64,000 nucleotides of DNA from the NCBI RefSeq assembly GCF_011008845.1, contig NZ_JAAIWM010000003.1:372001-436000 (forward strand). The letters are read 5' to 3'. Shown one piece after another: positions 34,864 to 44,429 of the stretch. The notes beneath the pieces are model-generated. The model was not told where the DNA came from. It did no database searches and saw nothing but the letters and a program-made list of their open reading frames with translations. The first letter of the stretch is position 1, and every line of letters begins with the position of its first letter. This stretch comes from Bacillus mesophilus (GTDB taxonomy: Bacteria; Bacillota; Bacilli; Bacillales; SA4). The position numbers and the translations under genes were made by a program.

Positions 34864-35757
34864 CTAGTTAAACGGAAGTAATCCTGCCCCAATAAGGCCT
34901 GCTTCATCCTCTAGTTCTGCTGTTTTAATCAGTAACTGATTCTGCATACTTTCGTATAAATATGTTTTAGCTATATCTGTAAGTTCATGCAATAATGTTG
35001 GATTCCCAAGCATAACTCCACCACCAATGACAATCACAGATGGGTTTAACGTAAGCGTTAAGTTTGCAACAGCCATTGCCACATACTTTACCGCATCATC
35101 AATAATCGTCTTCGCCTGTTGATTTCCACTAGCTGCTAATTGAAAAACAGCCCCTGCGTTGTTTTCTTCTAGTCCAAGTAGTTCTTTTCCTTGAATACCA
35201 ATAGCTGTTCCTGAAGCGAGTTTTTCCAGGACACCTACTGAACTTCCATCACTAGAGCGCAACACCGTATTCCCAATCTCCCCAGCATTTCCAAACGCTC
35301 CTTGAAAGACCTTCCCGTTAAACACAAGTCCCGCTCCAATTCCGGTACTCCAGGTTATATAGACAACAGAGGAGTGACCCTTACCCGCTCCTTGATGAGC
35401 TTCTGCTAAGGCTGCAGCATTTGCATCATTTTCAACGATTACCGGGATGCAGAAGTTTTCCTCTAGAAGTGCTTTAAGGGGGATATCCTTCCAGCCTGGT
35501 AAATTAGGAGGATCTAAAATCACACCTGTATAAGGATTAAGCGGACCAGGGGAACCAATGCCGATTCCAATTACGTTTTGCCCACTCATTACCTCTTCGA
35601 TCATTCTCTTCATTTTATAAATCACATGGCCAGGACCAAGGTTGGCCTCTGTTGGTTCCTTACGTACTTTTTGTATTACACCATCTTCAGAAAGAAGCGC
35701 TACGCGGATATTCGTCCCACCTAAATCTACTCCGATGGAATACTTTGTGTTAGACAT
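34864..35757 (-). CDS. ROK family sugar kinase lacking the zinc motif
   Basis: A 297-residue ROK protein with the ATP loop GVDLGGTNIRVALL, LPGWKDIPLK, VENDANAAALAEA (catalytic Asp) and a GEIGN stretch. The CXCGXXGCXE zinc signature that should follow is replaced by TVLRSSDGSSVGVLEKLASG, so it lacks the structural zinc. No DNA-binding domain, so a kinase not a regulator. Probable role: phosphorylating mannose, ManNAc or a related sugar released in the cytoplasm. It overlaps the DUF4127 stop by eight bases. Confidence 0.85.
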   Translation of the reverse strand: MSNTKYSIGVDLGGTNIRVALLSEDGVIQKVRKEPTEANLGPGHVIYKMKRMIEEVMSGQNVIGIGIGSPGPLNPYTGVILDPPNLPGWKDIPLKALLEENFCIPVIVENDANAAALAEAHQGAGKGHSSVVYITWSTGIGAGLVFNGKVFQGAFGNAGEIGNTVLRSSDGSSVGVLEKLASGTAIGIQGKELLGLEENNAGAVFQLAASGNQQAKTIIDDAVKYVAMAVANLTLTLNPSVIVIGGGVMLGNPTLLHELTDIAKTYLYESMQNQLLIKTAELEDEAGLIGAGLLPFN

Positions 35758-37300
35758 TTACTTGCACCTTCCTTTTGGAAGATAGTTTCACACCAATCTC
35801 AAAGGTACGATCCCATGGTAGATAAACCTCTTCAAGAATCATCTCCCACTTAGGATGGAAATCTAAGACAGAATGGAATTTTTCAACCTGCTCGTGAAAA
35901 TGACGGGTCGCTATGTCGAGAAGTTCATGACTAGTCAATTCTACCTCTGCGATTTCCTTTCGAATCATCTGACGAACATGACTTTGATAGAGATAATCAT
36001 CTAATAAACGAACACATAATTGTTCAAATAGGGCTCTTTCCGAATCCTCTTCTGAAGTTGCCATCTTCTCTTGTTGAAGATAGATCATAGAAGCCTGAGC
36101 AACAACAGTACCTAGTGTGTTCCCAGCTGTATTCCAAGCTCCGAAGCCTGATATGCGTGAAAACAGACTTGATGCTAATAAGTCAGGTAGCATGTTTTCA
36201 TCTGCTCCATTCGCATAAGCAAGATCAGCAATGGCTAGCTGTTTACCTTTTTCGATATAATGTCTAACACGACGAAGCCATTCTCCAACATTACGATCTG
36301 GCGTGTTCACTTCTTCTAAAAACTTTTGAAGAGCAAGATCGCCTTGACGTTTGCCAGGTACATTTACCGCTAACACAATGTCCGCTTCAAGCGAATTATC
36401 TATTGTGTAGCCACCAATCACATGAATCTGTCCTTTTACAGATTCACAAATCGGACGGTCCTCGTACATCGCTGAAGAGAGCGCCCCACGTTCACCACTA
36501 TAAAATGGGAAAAATACAGGTGGCTTTAGCCCTTCTAGCTGAAAAATCATCTTGGTCACTAGAGCCGCTCCGACTTCATCTGCTCCTGGATAGATATACA
36601 CCTTGTCACGAAGTCCTCTTTCATGAACGAGGCTAGCCAGCTGCTCTTGTTCCGAAATGTTCAGCCCATACTCTGCCGTGTCATCCTGAGGATATACGAT
36701 CGTATCGACGATTCCTTGCTCTAATAAATCTAGCAATGATGTACTTATCGCAAAATTACGTTCCCTCGTTTGGATATAGTCTTCTAGAATATCACTTGGA
36801 ATCTTTAGTTCTGCTTCATCTCGCTTCATCCTAGCTTCTTCAAGACCTGTTTTCTCAAACTTATGTTTGTTATAAGAGTACGCCCAGATTAATTCACCAT
36901 AATCCTTCCAATACTCTTTTTCTTCTTCGTTCACATTGTTATTAGAAATACGCATCGTTGCACTGAAGAGCATGATTTTCTTCTCAGGGTCGTTTGCTTT
37001 AATACGTTTAATAATTGTTAGTCTTTGTTGGATGATTTCTTCAGAATCAACACTGATCCGTGATGGTACAAGTCCTCCATATCCAAGCATATCAGTGGAT
37101 AATACGATTCCATCCACTTCTGGAGCTACATCCACTAACCACTTTTGTAAGGAATCAATGTCTGCAGGCTTTTTCAAGAAACCTAGTGTTTCAACACCTG
37201 GAACAAGAACCTCCCAGCCGCCAATTTTCGCTAGCTGGCAAGGAAGTTCTCGCGTTACAGGTCTGGCATCAACGGGTAAAAGAGCAATTTTTCGAATCAT
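35750..37300 (-). CDS. DUF4127 family protein
   Basis: A 516-residue cytoplasmic protein with the DUF4127 opening IRKIALLPVDARPVTRELP, then DGIVLSTDMLGYGGLVPSR, QDDTAEYGLN and YPGADEVGAALVTKM. Conserved Asp, Arg and Glu clusters suggest an enzyme, but no function is established that I know of. The frame is open to 37354 inside the mannosidase gene; ATG 37300, seven bases after AGGAGAG and one base past the mannosidase stop, is the natural start. It is locked between the GH38 enzyme and a ROK kinase, so a step in handling the imported glycan is likely. Confidence 0.85.
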   Translation of the reverse strand: MIRKIALLPVDARPVTRELPCQLAKIGGWEVLVPGVETLGFLKKPADIDSLQKWLVDVAPEVDGIVLSTDMLGYGGLVPSRISVDSEEIIQQRLTIIKRIKANDPEKKIMLFSATMRISNNNVNEEEKEYWKDYGELIWAYSYNKHKFEKTGLEEARMKRDEAELKIPSDILEDYIQTRERNFAISTSLLDLLEQGIVDTIVYPQDDTAEYGLNISEQEQLASLVHERGLRDKVYIYPGADEVGAALVTKMIFQLEGLKPPVFFPFYSGERGALSSAMYEDRPICESVKGQIHVIGGYTIDNSLEADIVLAVNVPGKRQGDLALQKFLEEVNTPDRNVGEWLRRVRHYIEKGKQLAIADLAYANGADENMLPDLLASSLFSRISGFGAWNTAGNTLGTVVAQASMIYLQQEKMATSEEDSERALFEQLCVRLLDDYLYQSHVRQMIRKEIAEVELTSHELLDIATRHFHEQVEKFHSVLDFHPKWEMILEEVYLPWDRTFEIGVKLSSKRKVQVNV

Positions 37301-37301
37301 G

Positions 37302-39869
37302 TTACTGCTCTCCTTTATTAAAAGTAATTTCGTATGTTGCAATTTCTTTTCCATTTATTCTAGCTTCAAAAGAATTCAGCTTCTGAAGGAGATCTCCATT
37401 GAAATTCACCTTATTAATCGTCACCATTTCCCTACTGCTAGAGAATGTAACCATCTCAGGTTGATGGATCGGATTGTATAATCGAACCACTAGTTTTCCT
37501 TCGTTCACTTTCACGGAGCTCCATTGAATCACGTCAGAATTGATTTCAATGATATTCTGTAGTGACAAATCGTTTACATGCCCCGTATAAAAACGAGGTG
37601 GCACGCGAAATTGATGAGCACTTTTAACGATTTCAGGAATAGCCTTATCTTCAAAATCAAATGCAAAGTCATACTCATAAGTCCCGATGCATTGACCCTT
37701 TGGTGTTGCCATGTTTGGACCTGCTCCACCACCCCGAGTTCGCAAGTCATCTCTTGAAAGCCACCCTACACTTCTAAGTAGAGTTACTTCTACCTCATCG
37801 TTAGCGGTGATTTGGTATTCTTGTAAGCCTCTATGATAGAAAGCAAAATTTTCTGCTTTGATAAAGGAGGTGCTAGGTTCTACGACAACTGGTACTTCCT
37901 TTTGTTTAGGAGCATCAAATTGCTCTTCCTTCTTCGCTTCACGTTTTACCACATCAAAGGCAGTATCACTATAGGAGGTTGAAATCGTTGTGCTGAGCGG
38001 AAACTTCATGCGTAAACGCTGATCCTTCGCTTTGTTTTCGAGCTTTAGGTGAGTATAAACTTTAGAGTCTCCAGTAAATAACTCCATAGTAATAGTTGCT
38101 TTATTTGTTACGGTGTCACTTGAAGCACCTGTTCGATCATCGTTTAAACTAGCTGGTAACTTAAGTTCCACTTGATATTTTAATCGTTGATAAGATGGAT
38201 TCTTTTCAACTTTAGGTTTCCCAACTAACTTAGCAAACGTGAGGATATCATTGACTGGTGGTGAATAGTTATATTCATCGCCTGCATCAAGGGAACTGTA
38301 CATTTGCAGAAAGCCATTATACTCCTTGCCCGAGTTTTTATGAGAAACAGTAAGCACACCCGTTTCCTCTACATTAACTTTGACAAATTCGTTTTCGATT
38401 GTTGAACTTTCAGAGCTCGCGATCACTAAAGTCTGACCTTTTACAACACTAAAACCAGTTAGAGAAAAAGCCGGTAGCTTTTCTACTTGAATTGCTACTT
38501 CATAGTACGTCCCGTGCTTAAAGTCAGGGAAAGCATCAAGTGGTGATTCGAATTTTCTACCTTTATAGCTATTTAAAATCACAGGCTGATACGTGTTACC
38601 CTTGAGGTCTTTTAGGACAAACTCCTTTTCTTCGTGTAAAAATAGTTTCCCCTTCACCCAACCATTGTAGGGAGTTAGATGAGGATTAAATACGACAAAT
38701 TGCTCATCATCGGAAAAAGGCTTTCTAGCAGCTGTCCCTGTTGCAGCTGGATCTGCGATTCCGAGCTTTAATAGAGCATCCTGTTGCAGCATATATAAGC
38801 GTTGAGATAGCTTTTCTGTTCTTGTCTCCATCTCGTCATGAACTTCATCCACACTACAGCCACAAATGCTATCATGTGGATGATTTTGAAGCAGCAGCTT
38901 CCAGGAATCCTCTAGGAATACATGTGGGAATGCATCACTTTTTAAGGAAGCTAAAGCGAGTAGTGGCTCTGTATAGCCAACAAGTTCATCTTCCATTTTC
39001 TGATTTTGCTGCTTTAAATACACACGTGTTGATAGGACATTTGGCAACACATAGATGTGCTCATTCGATCTCATTTCGCCTTCATAGACTGATAGATTTT
39101 GAGCTTTTTCTTCTATAGAGTTTATGTAGTTTTCATAACTAGATTGGATAAATTCAGTATGTTCAATAGCTTCATTTAGTTCTTCAATGCGTTCCTTCAT
39201 ATGATGAAAAACTGGCATCAGATGGTCTCCACCATTTGTTAGTAAAAGAGCATCCGTTGTTGCATAAGGCTTTATCTTTTCAACATAATCTTTCATTTTA
39301 CTAATATAATCATCTTCATTTAATAGCGGCTGATAATAGCCCTCTGGTAAAAAGACGGTCAGTATTTCTGATCCGTCTGGAGCTTTCCACTTAAATTCTG
39401 ACTGCTCTGGCTTGATTCCACGCCAAAGAATCGTATTGTTGATATTGAAGCCTTTTAGAAGCTGTGGCATTTGACTGACATGCCCAAATGTATCCGGTAG
39501 GTATCCGACATTTTGCGGCTTTCCATATTGGTTTGCTAGCTTTAGACCAATCTCTATATTTCGAATCAGAGATTCTCCCGAAACTAGAAATTCATCGGCT
39601 AACACATACCAAGGACCGATGATGATTCGGTCCTCTTTGATATAATTTTTCACTTGATCAGCTTTAGCATGTTCACAGACTTCTAGATAATCTTCAAGCG
39701 CAGCCATTTGTCCATCTAACACAAACTGCTTGATCTCATTAGAGTCTAGCCCTTTTAAAATACGATCCATTACATGAATAAAACGATAGCGGAACACTTC
39801 AAATGGAAAGTACCATTCCCGATCCCAGTGAGTTTGAAAGACGATATAGCACTTGTATTGCTTTTCCAT
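37302..39869 (-). CDS. GH38 alpha-mannosidase, cytoplasmic
   Basis: An 855-residue glycoside hydrolase family 38 enzyme without a signal peptide. Metal ligands His14 and Asp16 (FQTHWDREW) and the probable nucleophile Asp126 (GYLPDTFGH) are in place; CGCSVDEVHDEM near residue 340 adds another expected His. It resembles the bacterial MngB group, which cleaves alpha-mannosides or phosphorylated mannosides after uptake. With an ABC importer just upstream, the substrate should enter as an intact oligosaccharide. Its start touches the permease stop (one shared base). Confidence 0.93.
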   Translation of the reverse strand: MEKQYKCYIVFQTHWDREWYFPFEVFRYRFIHVMDRILKGLDSNEIKQFVLDGQMAALEDYLEVCEHAKADQVKNYIKEDRIIIGPWYVLADEFLVSGESLIRNIEIGLKLANQYGKPQNVGYLPDTFGHVSQMPQLLKGFNINNTILWRGIKPEQSEFKWKAPDGSEILTVFLPEGYYQPLLNEDDYISKMKDYVEKIKPYATTDALLLTNGGDHLMPVFHHMKERIEELNEAIEHTEFIQSSYENYINSIEEKAQNLSVYEGEMRSNEHIYVLPNVLSTRVYLKQQNQKMEDELVGYTEPLLALASLKSDAFPHVFLEDSWKLLLQNHPHDSICGCSVDEVHDEMETRTEKLSQRLYMLQQDALLKLGIADPAATGTAARKPFSDDEQFVVFNPHLTPYNGWVKGKLFLHEEKEFVLKDLKGNTYQPVILNSYKGRKFESPLDAFPDFKHGTYYEVAIQVEKLPAFSLTGFSVVKGQTLVIASSESSTIENEFVKVNVEETGVLTVSHKNSGKEYNGFLQMYSSLDAGDEYNYSPPVNDILTFAKLVGKPKVEKNPSYQRLKYQVELKLPASLNDDRTGASSDTVTNKATITMELFTGDSKVYTHLKLENKAKDQRLRMKFPLSTTISTSYSDTAFDVVKREAKKEEQFDAPKQKEVPVVVEPSTSFIKAENFAFYHRGLQEYQITANDEVEVTLLRSVGWLSRDDLRTRGGGAGPNMATPKGQCIGTYEYDFAFDFEDKAIPEIVKSAHQFRVPPRFYTGHVNDLSLQNIIEINSDVIQWSSVKVNEGKLVVRLYNPIHQPEMVTFSSSREMVTINKVNFNGDLLQKLNSFEARINGKEIATYEITFNKGEQ

Positions 39870-40768
39870 TATCCTTTTACCGCTCCCTTCATAGCTCCTT
39901 CAATAAAGTGACGTTGAAGAATCGCAAAGAAAATGATGATTGGTAAAACTGAAATAACCGATCCTGCTGCGATATAACGCCAGTTGTTCGAGAAGCTTCC
40001 TGCTAATGTATTTAACCCAAGTGGTAAGGTGTACATCGTTTGGTCATTTAAAATAATGAGTGGCCATAGGAAATCTCCCCATGCCATAACGAATGTAAAA
40101 ATCGCTAGAGTCACGAGTGAAGGTTTTACAAGTGGCATTAAAATTCTCCACCAAATTTGCCAAGCATTCGCTCCGTCCATTCGAGCTGATTCATCTAGCT
40201 CATAAGGAATGGTTAAGAATGCTTGACGCATCAAGAAGATCCCAAAAGCTGTCGTTGCATGCGGAAGTACTAATCCTGCATACGTATTTTGAAGACCTAA
40301 ATCTAATGAAAGTAGGTAGATTGGAATCATTAATAGCTGAAACGGAATCATCATCGTACTAATGATTAACAAGAACACTATATTTTTTCCTCTGAATTGC
40401 ATTCTAGCAAGCGGATAAGCAGCTAGAGAACAGAAGATGATGTTCAGAACAACAGTTAAAAATGCCACAATGGTACTGTTCTTTAAATATGTCCAGAACG
40501 GAAATGCCTTCATCACTTCTACATAGTTTTGTAGGGTAATTTTTTCTGGTATAAATTGTGGTGGATATTGGAAAATGTTTTCGCTACCCGATTTTAGTGA
40601 TGTTGATAAGAGCCATAGAAATGGTCCTACCATAAGGATGGTCACTAAGATTAGTAGAGAGTAGCTAATGATTCGACCAACAAGCTTCTTAGTCGTCATA
40701 GATTGTTTATTTGTTTTAATATCGATGGTTGAGTTGTTTTTTTGTAAAGGAGAATTCATGTTGGTCAC
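39869..40768 (-). CDS. Carbohydrate ABC transporter permease (MalG type)
   Basis: A 299-residue permease with six membrane segments and the EAA loop MRQAFLTIPYELDESARMDGANAWQIWWRILMPLVKP that docks the ATPase. It belongs to the CUT1 class, which takes up oligosaccharides. No ATPase gene is in this operon, so a shared MsmX-type ATPase encoded elsewhere must power it. It overlaps the partner permease gene by four bases. Confidence 0.93.
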   Translation of the reverse strand: MTNMNSPLQKNNSTIDIKTNKQSMTTKKLVGRIISYSLLILVTILMVGPFLWLLSTSLKSGSENIFQYPPQFIPEKITLQNYVEVMKAFPFWTYLKNSTIVAFLTVVLNIIFCSLAAYPLARMQFRGKNIVFLLIISTMMIPFQLLMIPIYLLSLDLGLQNTYAGLVLPHATTAFGIFLMRQAFLTIPYELDESARMDGANAWQIWWRILMPLVKPSLVTLAIFTFVMAWGDFLWPLIILNDQTMYTLPLGLNTLAGSFSNNWRYIAAGSVISVLPIIIFFAILQRHFIEGAMKGAVKG

Positions 40769-41640
40769 CCCCTCATTTCAGTTTCTTTTTTGCTCATGAA
40801 CTTAATGTTAATGATTGATAGGATCAGTGTTATTAGGAATAAAATAACACCCGCCGCACTTGCATAGCCCATCTGTAAGTTTCCAAATGCTTCTTCATAA
40901 ATATAGAATACAAGTGTTTTTGAGCTGTTCAATGGACCTCCACCAGTCATGACGAAAATTTCCTCAAATACCTTCATCGCAGAGATCGAAGACATAATCG
41001 AAACTATCATAATAGAAGGCATTAACAACGGTATTGTAATATGAAAGATTTGTTGAAGCTTTGATGCTCCGTCAATATCGGCTGCTTCATATAAATCAGA
41101 AGGAATCGATTGAAGACCTGCTAAATAAATGACCATATAATAGCCGAGTCCCTTCCATACTGTTACCGCCATTACCGCAAAAATCGATGTTGATGGTGAT
41201 GTTAACCAGTGTATAGGCCCACTAATGATTCCCATGCTATCTAACAGATAATTTAATACTCCTTTATCGGCATATACCCATTTCCAGGTAATCCCTACTA
41301 CAACCATTGAAGTGACAACTGGCACATAGTAAGCGGAGCGAAAGAAACCAATTCCTTTAATCTTTTGATTGACAAGAATCGCTAAAAAGATCGGAAGAAT
41401 AACAAGCGAGGGAACAACGATGAATAAATAAAGAAAGGTTTGAAAGAGGACCTTCCAGAACATATCATCTTGGAAAATTTCTTTATAGTTGTCAAGCCCA
41501 ACAAATGACGGCTCTGTGATCATATTATAGTCTGTGAAGCTTAACCAGATCGCATTTAACATAGGATAAAAGATAAATGCACCAAGTATGATACAGCCTG
41601 GTATTAAAAATAAATAGGGAGTCAAAAGACTTCTTCTCAT
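40765..41640 (-). CDS. Carbohydrate ABC transporter permease (MalF type)
   Basis: A 291-residue CUT1 permease with six membrane segments and the EAA motif LYEAADIDGASKLQQIFHITIPLLMP. It forms a heterodimer with the product of the next gene. Its start overlaps the upstream ROK gene by four bases, so these genes are translationally coupled. Confidence 0.93.
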   Translation of the reverse strand: MRRSLLTPYLFLIPGCIILGAFIFYPMLNAIWLSFTDYNMITEPSFVGLDNYKEIFQDDMFWKVLFQTFLYLFIVVPSLVILPIFLAILVNQKIKGIGFFRSAYYVPVVTSMVVVGITWKWVYADKGVLNYLLDSMGIISGPIHWLTSPSTSIFAVMAVTVWKGLGYYMVIYLAGLQSIPSDLYEAADIDGASKLQQIFHITIPLLMPSIMIVSIMSSISAMKVFEEIFVMTGGGPLNSSKTLVFYIYEEAFGNLQMGYASAAGVILFLITLILSIINIKFMSKKETEMRG

Positions 41641-42542
41641 AACACTATCCCTCTTTTCTTTGCAGCATCCATTGCCAGTTTTGCAGCTCCGTACATGCCT
41701 GCCTTATTTCCTAATTGAGCAGGTAGAATTGAAATCGGAGACTCATAGTTTGCTAGTTTTTCAAGAAACGCATCCCACCATAATTCCTTAGAGTCAATTA
41801 CACCACCGCCAATGATCACAACATCAGGGTCAATCGAGACAGTCAGGTTATAGCAGGCAATCGCTAAGTATTCTAAGTAGTCGTTCACAACCTTTTGAAC
41901 AGGTTCGTGTCCTCTTTGAAAATCATGAAGTACATCTTTACCATGCTGATACGGTGCTTTAACAGCCGAATTGGCTTCCCTTAAAAGGGCACTGCCAGAC
42001 AAATACTGTTCCATGCATCCTCTTTTACCACAGTTACAGGGCTTGCCAAATGGGACGAGCACAACGTGTCCCCATTCTCCACCTTGATGATGAGCACCCG
42101 CTACAAGCTGATGATCAATCACATTAGCACCACCAACTCCAGTTCCTAGTGTGAGCATAACCGCGTTAGGATAAGTTTGTTCTCTCTTCGATAACTCTCC
42201 GACTAATGCCACATTCGCGTCATTTTCGACGATACAAGGAATACCATATCTACCTTCAATGAATTGCTTTAGATTAGTACCTTGCCAGCCAGGTAGGTTT
42301 GTTGTTGCATAAACGATTTCACCTGTGTTGGAATTCACTCGTCCCGCTGTACCAATCCCAATGTATTGCACGGAAGTATTTTCGAGCAGCTCATCTATTA
42401 CAGAAGTAAGAGTAACTAAGATTCCGTCTTTTCCTTCCCCGATATTCGTTTTCATTTCAAACGATTTGAGCACAGTACCAGCTTCAGAAATGACCATCCC
42501 TTTTACACCTGTACCACCAATATCAACACCGATTACATTCAT
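41637..42542 (-). CDS. ROK family sugar kinase with intact zinc motif
   Basis: A 301-residue kinase: ATP loop GVDIGGTGVKGMV, LPGWQGTNLK, VENDANVALVGE, then GGEWGHVV and the zinc ligands of CNCGKRGCME (Cys169, 171, 176 plus the nearby His). Close to bacterial glucokinase/ManNAc kinase types. As nanE lies two genes upstream in the same operon, ManNAc is a likely substrate, giving ManNAc-6-P. It is the second ROK kinase of the locus and differs from the first in keeping the zinc site. Confidence 0.88.
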   Translation of the reverse strand: MNVIGVDIGGTGVKGMVISEAGTVLKSFEMKTNIGEGKDGILVTLTSVIDELLENTSVQYIGIGTAGRVNSNTGEIVYATTNLPGWQGTNLKQFIEGRYGIPCIVENDANVALVGELSKREQTYPNAVMLTLGTGVGGANVIDHQLVAGAHHQGGEWGHVVLVPFGKPCNCGKRGCMEQYLSGSALLREANSAVKAPYQHGKDVLHDFQRGHEPVQKVVNDYLEYLAIACYNLTVSIDPDVVIIGGGVIDSKELWWDAFLEKLANYESPISILPAQLGNKAGMYGAAKLAMDAAKKRGIVL

Positions 42543-42558
42543 GAGTTTTCACCAACTT

Positions 42559-43425
42559 TTATACAAGCTTATTTAACACAGCGCGTGCTGTACGTTCTTT
42601 CATCATCACAGATTTCTTTTTATCTTCTAGGGCAATACCTGTACAAAGTAGATCAATTACAAACAACTGCGAGATCTTAGCTGCTAATGAACCACCTTCT
42701 AAGGGAGACTCTTTTCCACCGCTTAAAAGGACACAATCTGCAATCTTCGTAATCGGCGAGCGAGCATAATACGTAATCGCAATTACCTTCGCGCCATTTT
42801 CCTTGGCTACCTGCAAGGAATCAATCGTATCCTTTGTACTTCCAGATACACTAAGTCCAACTACAACGTCTGTTTCGTCAAAGGTTGCCGCTGTCATTGA
42901 CTGAATATGTGGGTCGATGAGTGCATCAGTTCTTTTTCCAATTCGGATAAATCGATGTTTGGCATCAAGTGCCGTTAACCCCGATGTACCTACACCGAAA
43001 AAGTGAACACCCTTTGCATTTTTAATCATGTCGATTGCTTTTTGCACATTATTATCGTCGATCATGTTTACCGTTTCATCAATCGCCATTTTGGTGTAGT
43101 TTGCAATGGAGATGGTTAGGCTATCTGATTCTTCTTCCTTTATATTCTGCTCTTGCAGCGTTGAAAGGTCCTTTGCTATCGCAAGCTTAAATTCCTGATA
43201 ACCCTTTAAGCCAATCTTTCTACAAAAGCGGAGCACAGTTGTTTCCCCAACATTGGCAACGTCGGCAAGGTCAGTTACGGAGTAGTAAATAACCTTTTCC
43301 ATCTGTTCGATGACGATGTCTGCTACCTTTTGTTCTGATTTGGTTAAGGAAGGATAATAGCTTTTAATTAACCCTCCTAATTTGCTTCGGTTTTGCTGTG
43401 TTGTGTTTGTCATGTTCCTGACCAT
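42559..43425 (-). CDS. RpiR/MurR family transcriptional regulator
   Basis: A 288-residue regulator: N-terminal RpiR helix-turn-helix (SLTKSEQKVADIVIEQME...VGETTVLRFCRKIGLKGYQEFK) and a C-terminal SIS sugar-phosphate domain (VHFFGVGTSGLTALDA...VVGLSVSGSTKDTID). It probably senses a hexosamine-phosphate and controls this locus. The longest frame overlaps nanE by 62 bp; ATG 43413 is an alternative start. A natural candidate to bind the twin sequences at 46.5-46.8 kb. Confidence 0.92.
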   Translation of the reverse strand: MVRNMTNTTQQNRSKLGGLIKSYYPSLTKSEQKVADIVIEQMEKVIYYSVTDLADVANVGETTVLRFCRKIGLKGYQEFKLAIAKDLSTLQEQNIKEEESDSLTISIANYTKMAIDETVNMIDDNNVQKAIDMIKNAKGVHFFGVGTSGLTALDAKHRFIRIGKRTDALIDPHIQSMTAATFDETDVVVGLSVSGSTKDTIDSLQVAKENGAKVIAITYYARSPITKIADCVLLSGGKESPLEGGSLAAKISQLFVIDLLCTGIALEDKKKSVMMKERTARAVLNKLV

Positions 43426-44110
43426 CCTTTAATATGAAATTGACAAAATCCTTTGTAATGTTTTGAGGTCGGGTAATAGCTGATCCTACTACAACTGTAT
43501 GTGCACCTAATGATAAAGCTGTACTAGCTTTTTCCGGTGTAGAGATTCTACCTTCAGCAAAAACGGGAATGGTTAGCTTTTTCACTAACTCCTGAATTAA
43601 CGTGAAATCTGGATCCTGTGTTTGTGGTGAATATGGTGTATAGCCCGACAGAGTTGTCGAAACACAATCACACCCAATTTCTTGAGCATAGACTCCTTCT
43701 TCGTACGTTGAAATGTCAGCCATCACGAGTCTTCCTTTTGAATGAATATAAGAAACAAGTGCTTCTAGTGACTCTCCATTAGGTCGTTCTCGCTTTGTTG
43801 CATCTAGTGCAATCATTGCTACATCTACTCCGAGCAGTTCATCTACCTCTTTCTTGGTTGGTGTAATATAAACGGGACTATCGGTATAATCACGTTTTAT
43901 TAACCCAACAACCGGCAAATCAACAGTCTTTGTAATTTCAGCTATATCTTCAGGACCATTCGCACGAATGCCAACGGCTCCACCCATTTGAGCGGCTAAT
44001 GCCATTTTTGCCATTACAGTCGAACCATGTAGAGGCTCATCCTCTAAAGCTTGGCATGAAACAATTAACCCGCCTTTAACATTTGAAAAAAAGTTCTTGT
44101 TGTCATTCAT
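43364..44110 (-). CDS. nanE: N-acetylmannosamine-6-phosphate 2-epimerase
   Basis: A 248-residue TIM-barrel enzyme with GGLIVSCQALEDEPLHG, GAVGIRANGPEDI, VVGLIKRDYTDSPVYITPT and PVFAEGRIST. It converts ManNAc-6-P to GlcNAc-6-P, which NagA and NagB then process. No sialate lyase (nanA) is present here, so the ManNAc probably comes from a ManNAc-containing glycan and not from sialic acid. The C-terminal tail of about 20 residues overlaps the regulator gene. Confidence 0.93.
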   Translation of the reverse strand: MNDNKNFFSNVKGGLIVSCQALEDEPLHGSTVMAKMALAAQMGGAVGIRANGPEDIAEITKTVDLPVVGLIKRDYTDSPVYITPTKKEVDELLGVDVAMIALDATKRERPNGESLEALVSYIHSKGRLVMADISTYEEGVYAQEIGCDCVSTTLSGYTPYSPQTQDPDFTLIQELVKKLTIPVFAEGRISTPEKASTALSLGAHTVVVGSAITRPQNITKDFVNFILKDGQEHDKHNTAKPKQIRRVN

Positions 44111-44261
44111 TTCGTCACCACCAGTTTAAATTCCTATGTACTACATGTATTAGCGCATCTTTTTATTGGTTTATAAAATTACAAAATTCATTACTTGTTA
44201 ATAACAAGGCATAGTGCATACTAATCCGGCTCCAACACCCAACCCCTCGAGGTTAAATAAC

Positions 44262-44304
44262 CTGAAGAGAATAAAATGGAAGTTTGCCATTTTCTTCTCT
44301 TCAG
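44262..44304 (-). repeat. Long hairpin in the binding-protein/nanE intergenic region
   Basis: CTGAAGAGAATAAAATGG (44262-44279) pairs with CCATTTTCTTCTCTTCAG (44287-44304) at 17 of 18 positions, loop of seven. No U-run follows. On the transcript it comes after the binding-protein terminator and before nanE, a common place for elements that stabilise the 3' end of the upstream message. Confidence 0.75.
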
Positions 44305-44356
44305 AACATTTACTTGTCGGGGCTAAACGGGGTGCTTGCGCCTTTTGTTCTTGAGA

Positions 44357-44384
44357 AGAAAAAGGGAGAACGTTTCTCCCTTTT
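44357..44384 (-). terminator. Terminator after the sugar-binding lipoprotein gene
   Basis: AAAAAGGGAGAA and TTCTCCCTTTT pair across a short loop, with U-rich sequence after it on the minus strand. Leakage through it would give high binding protein and low permease levels. The remaining 319-bp gap holds only the hairpin above. Confidence 0.75.
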
Positions 44385-44429
44385 CATTTTTGTTACATAT
44401 GACTGTTTTCATTTACATAAAGAGCCTTA

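Noticed and set aside
36936-37481. 181-codon plus-strand open frame inside the DUF4127/mannosidase genes
   Set aside because: It is the antisense shadow of two well-supported genes; Ser/Pro-rich composition is typical of such shadows.
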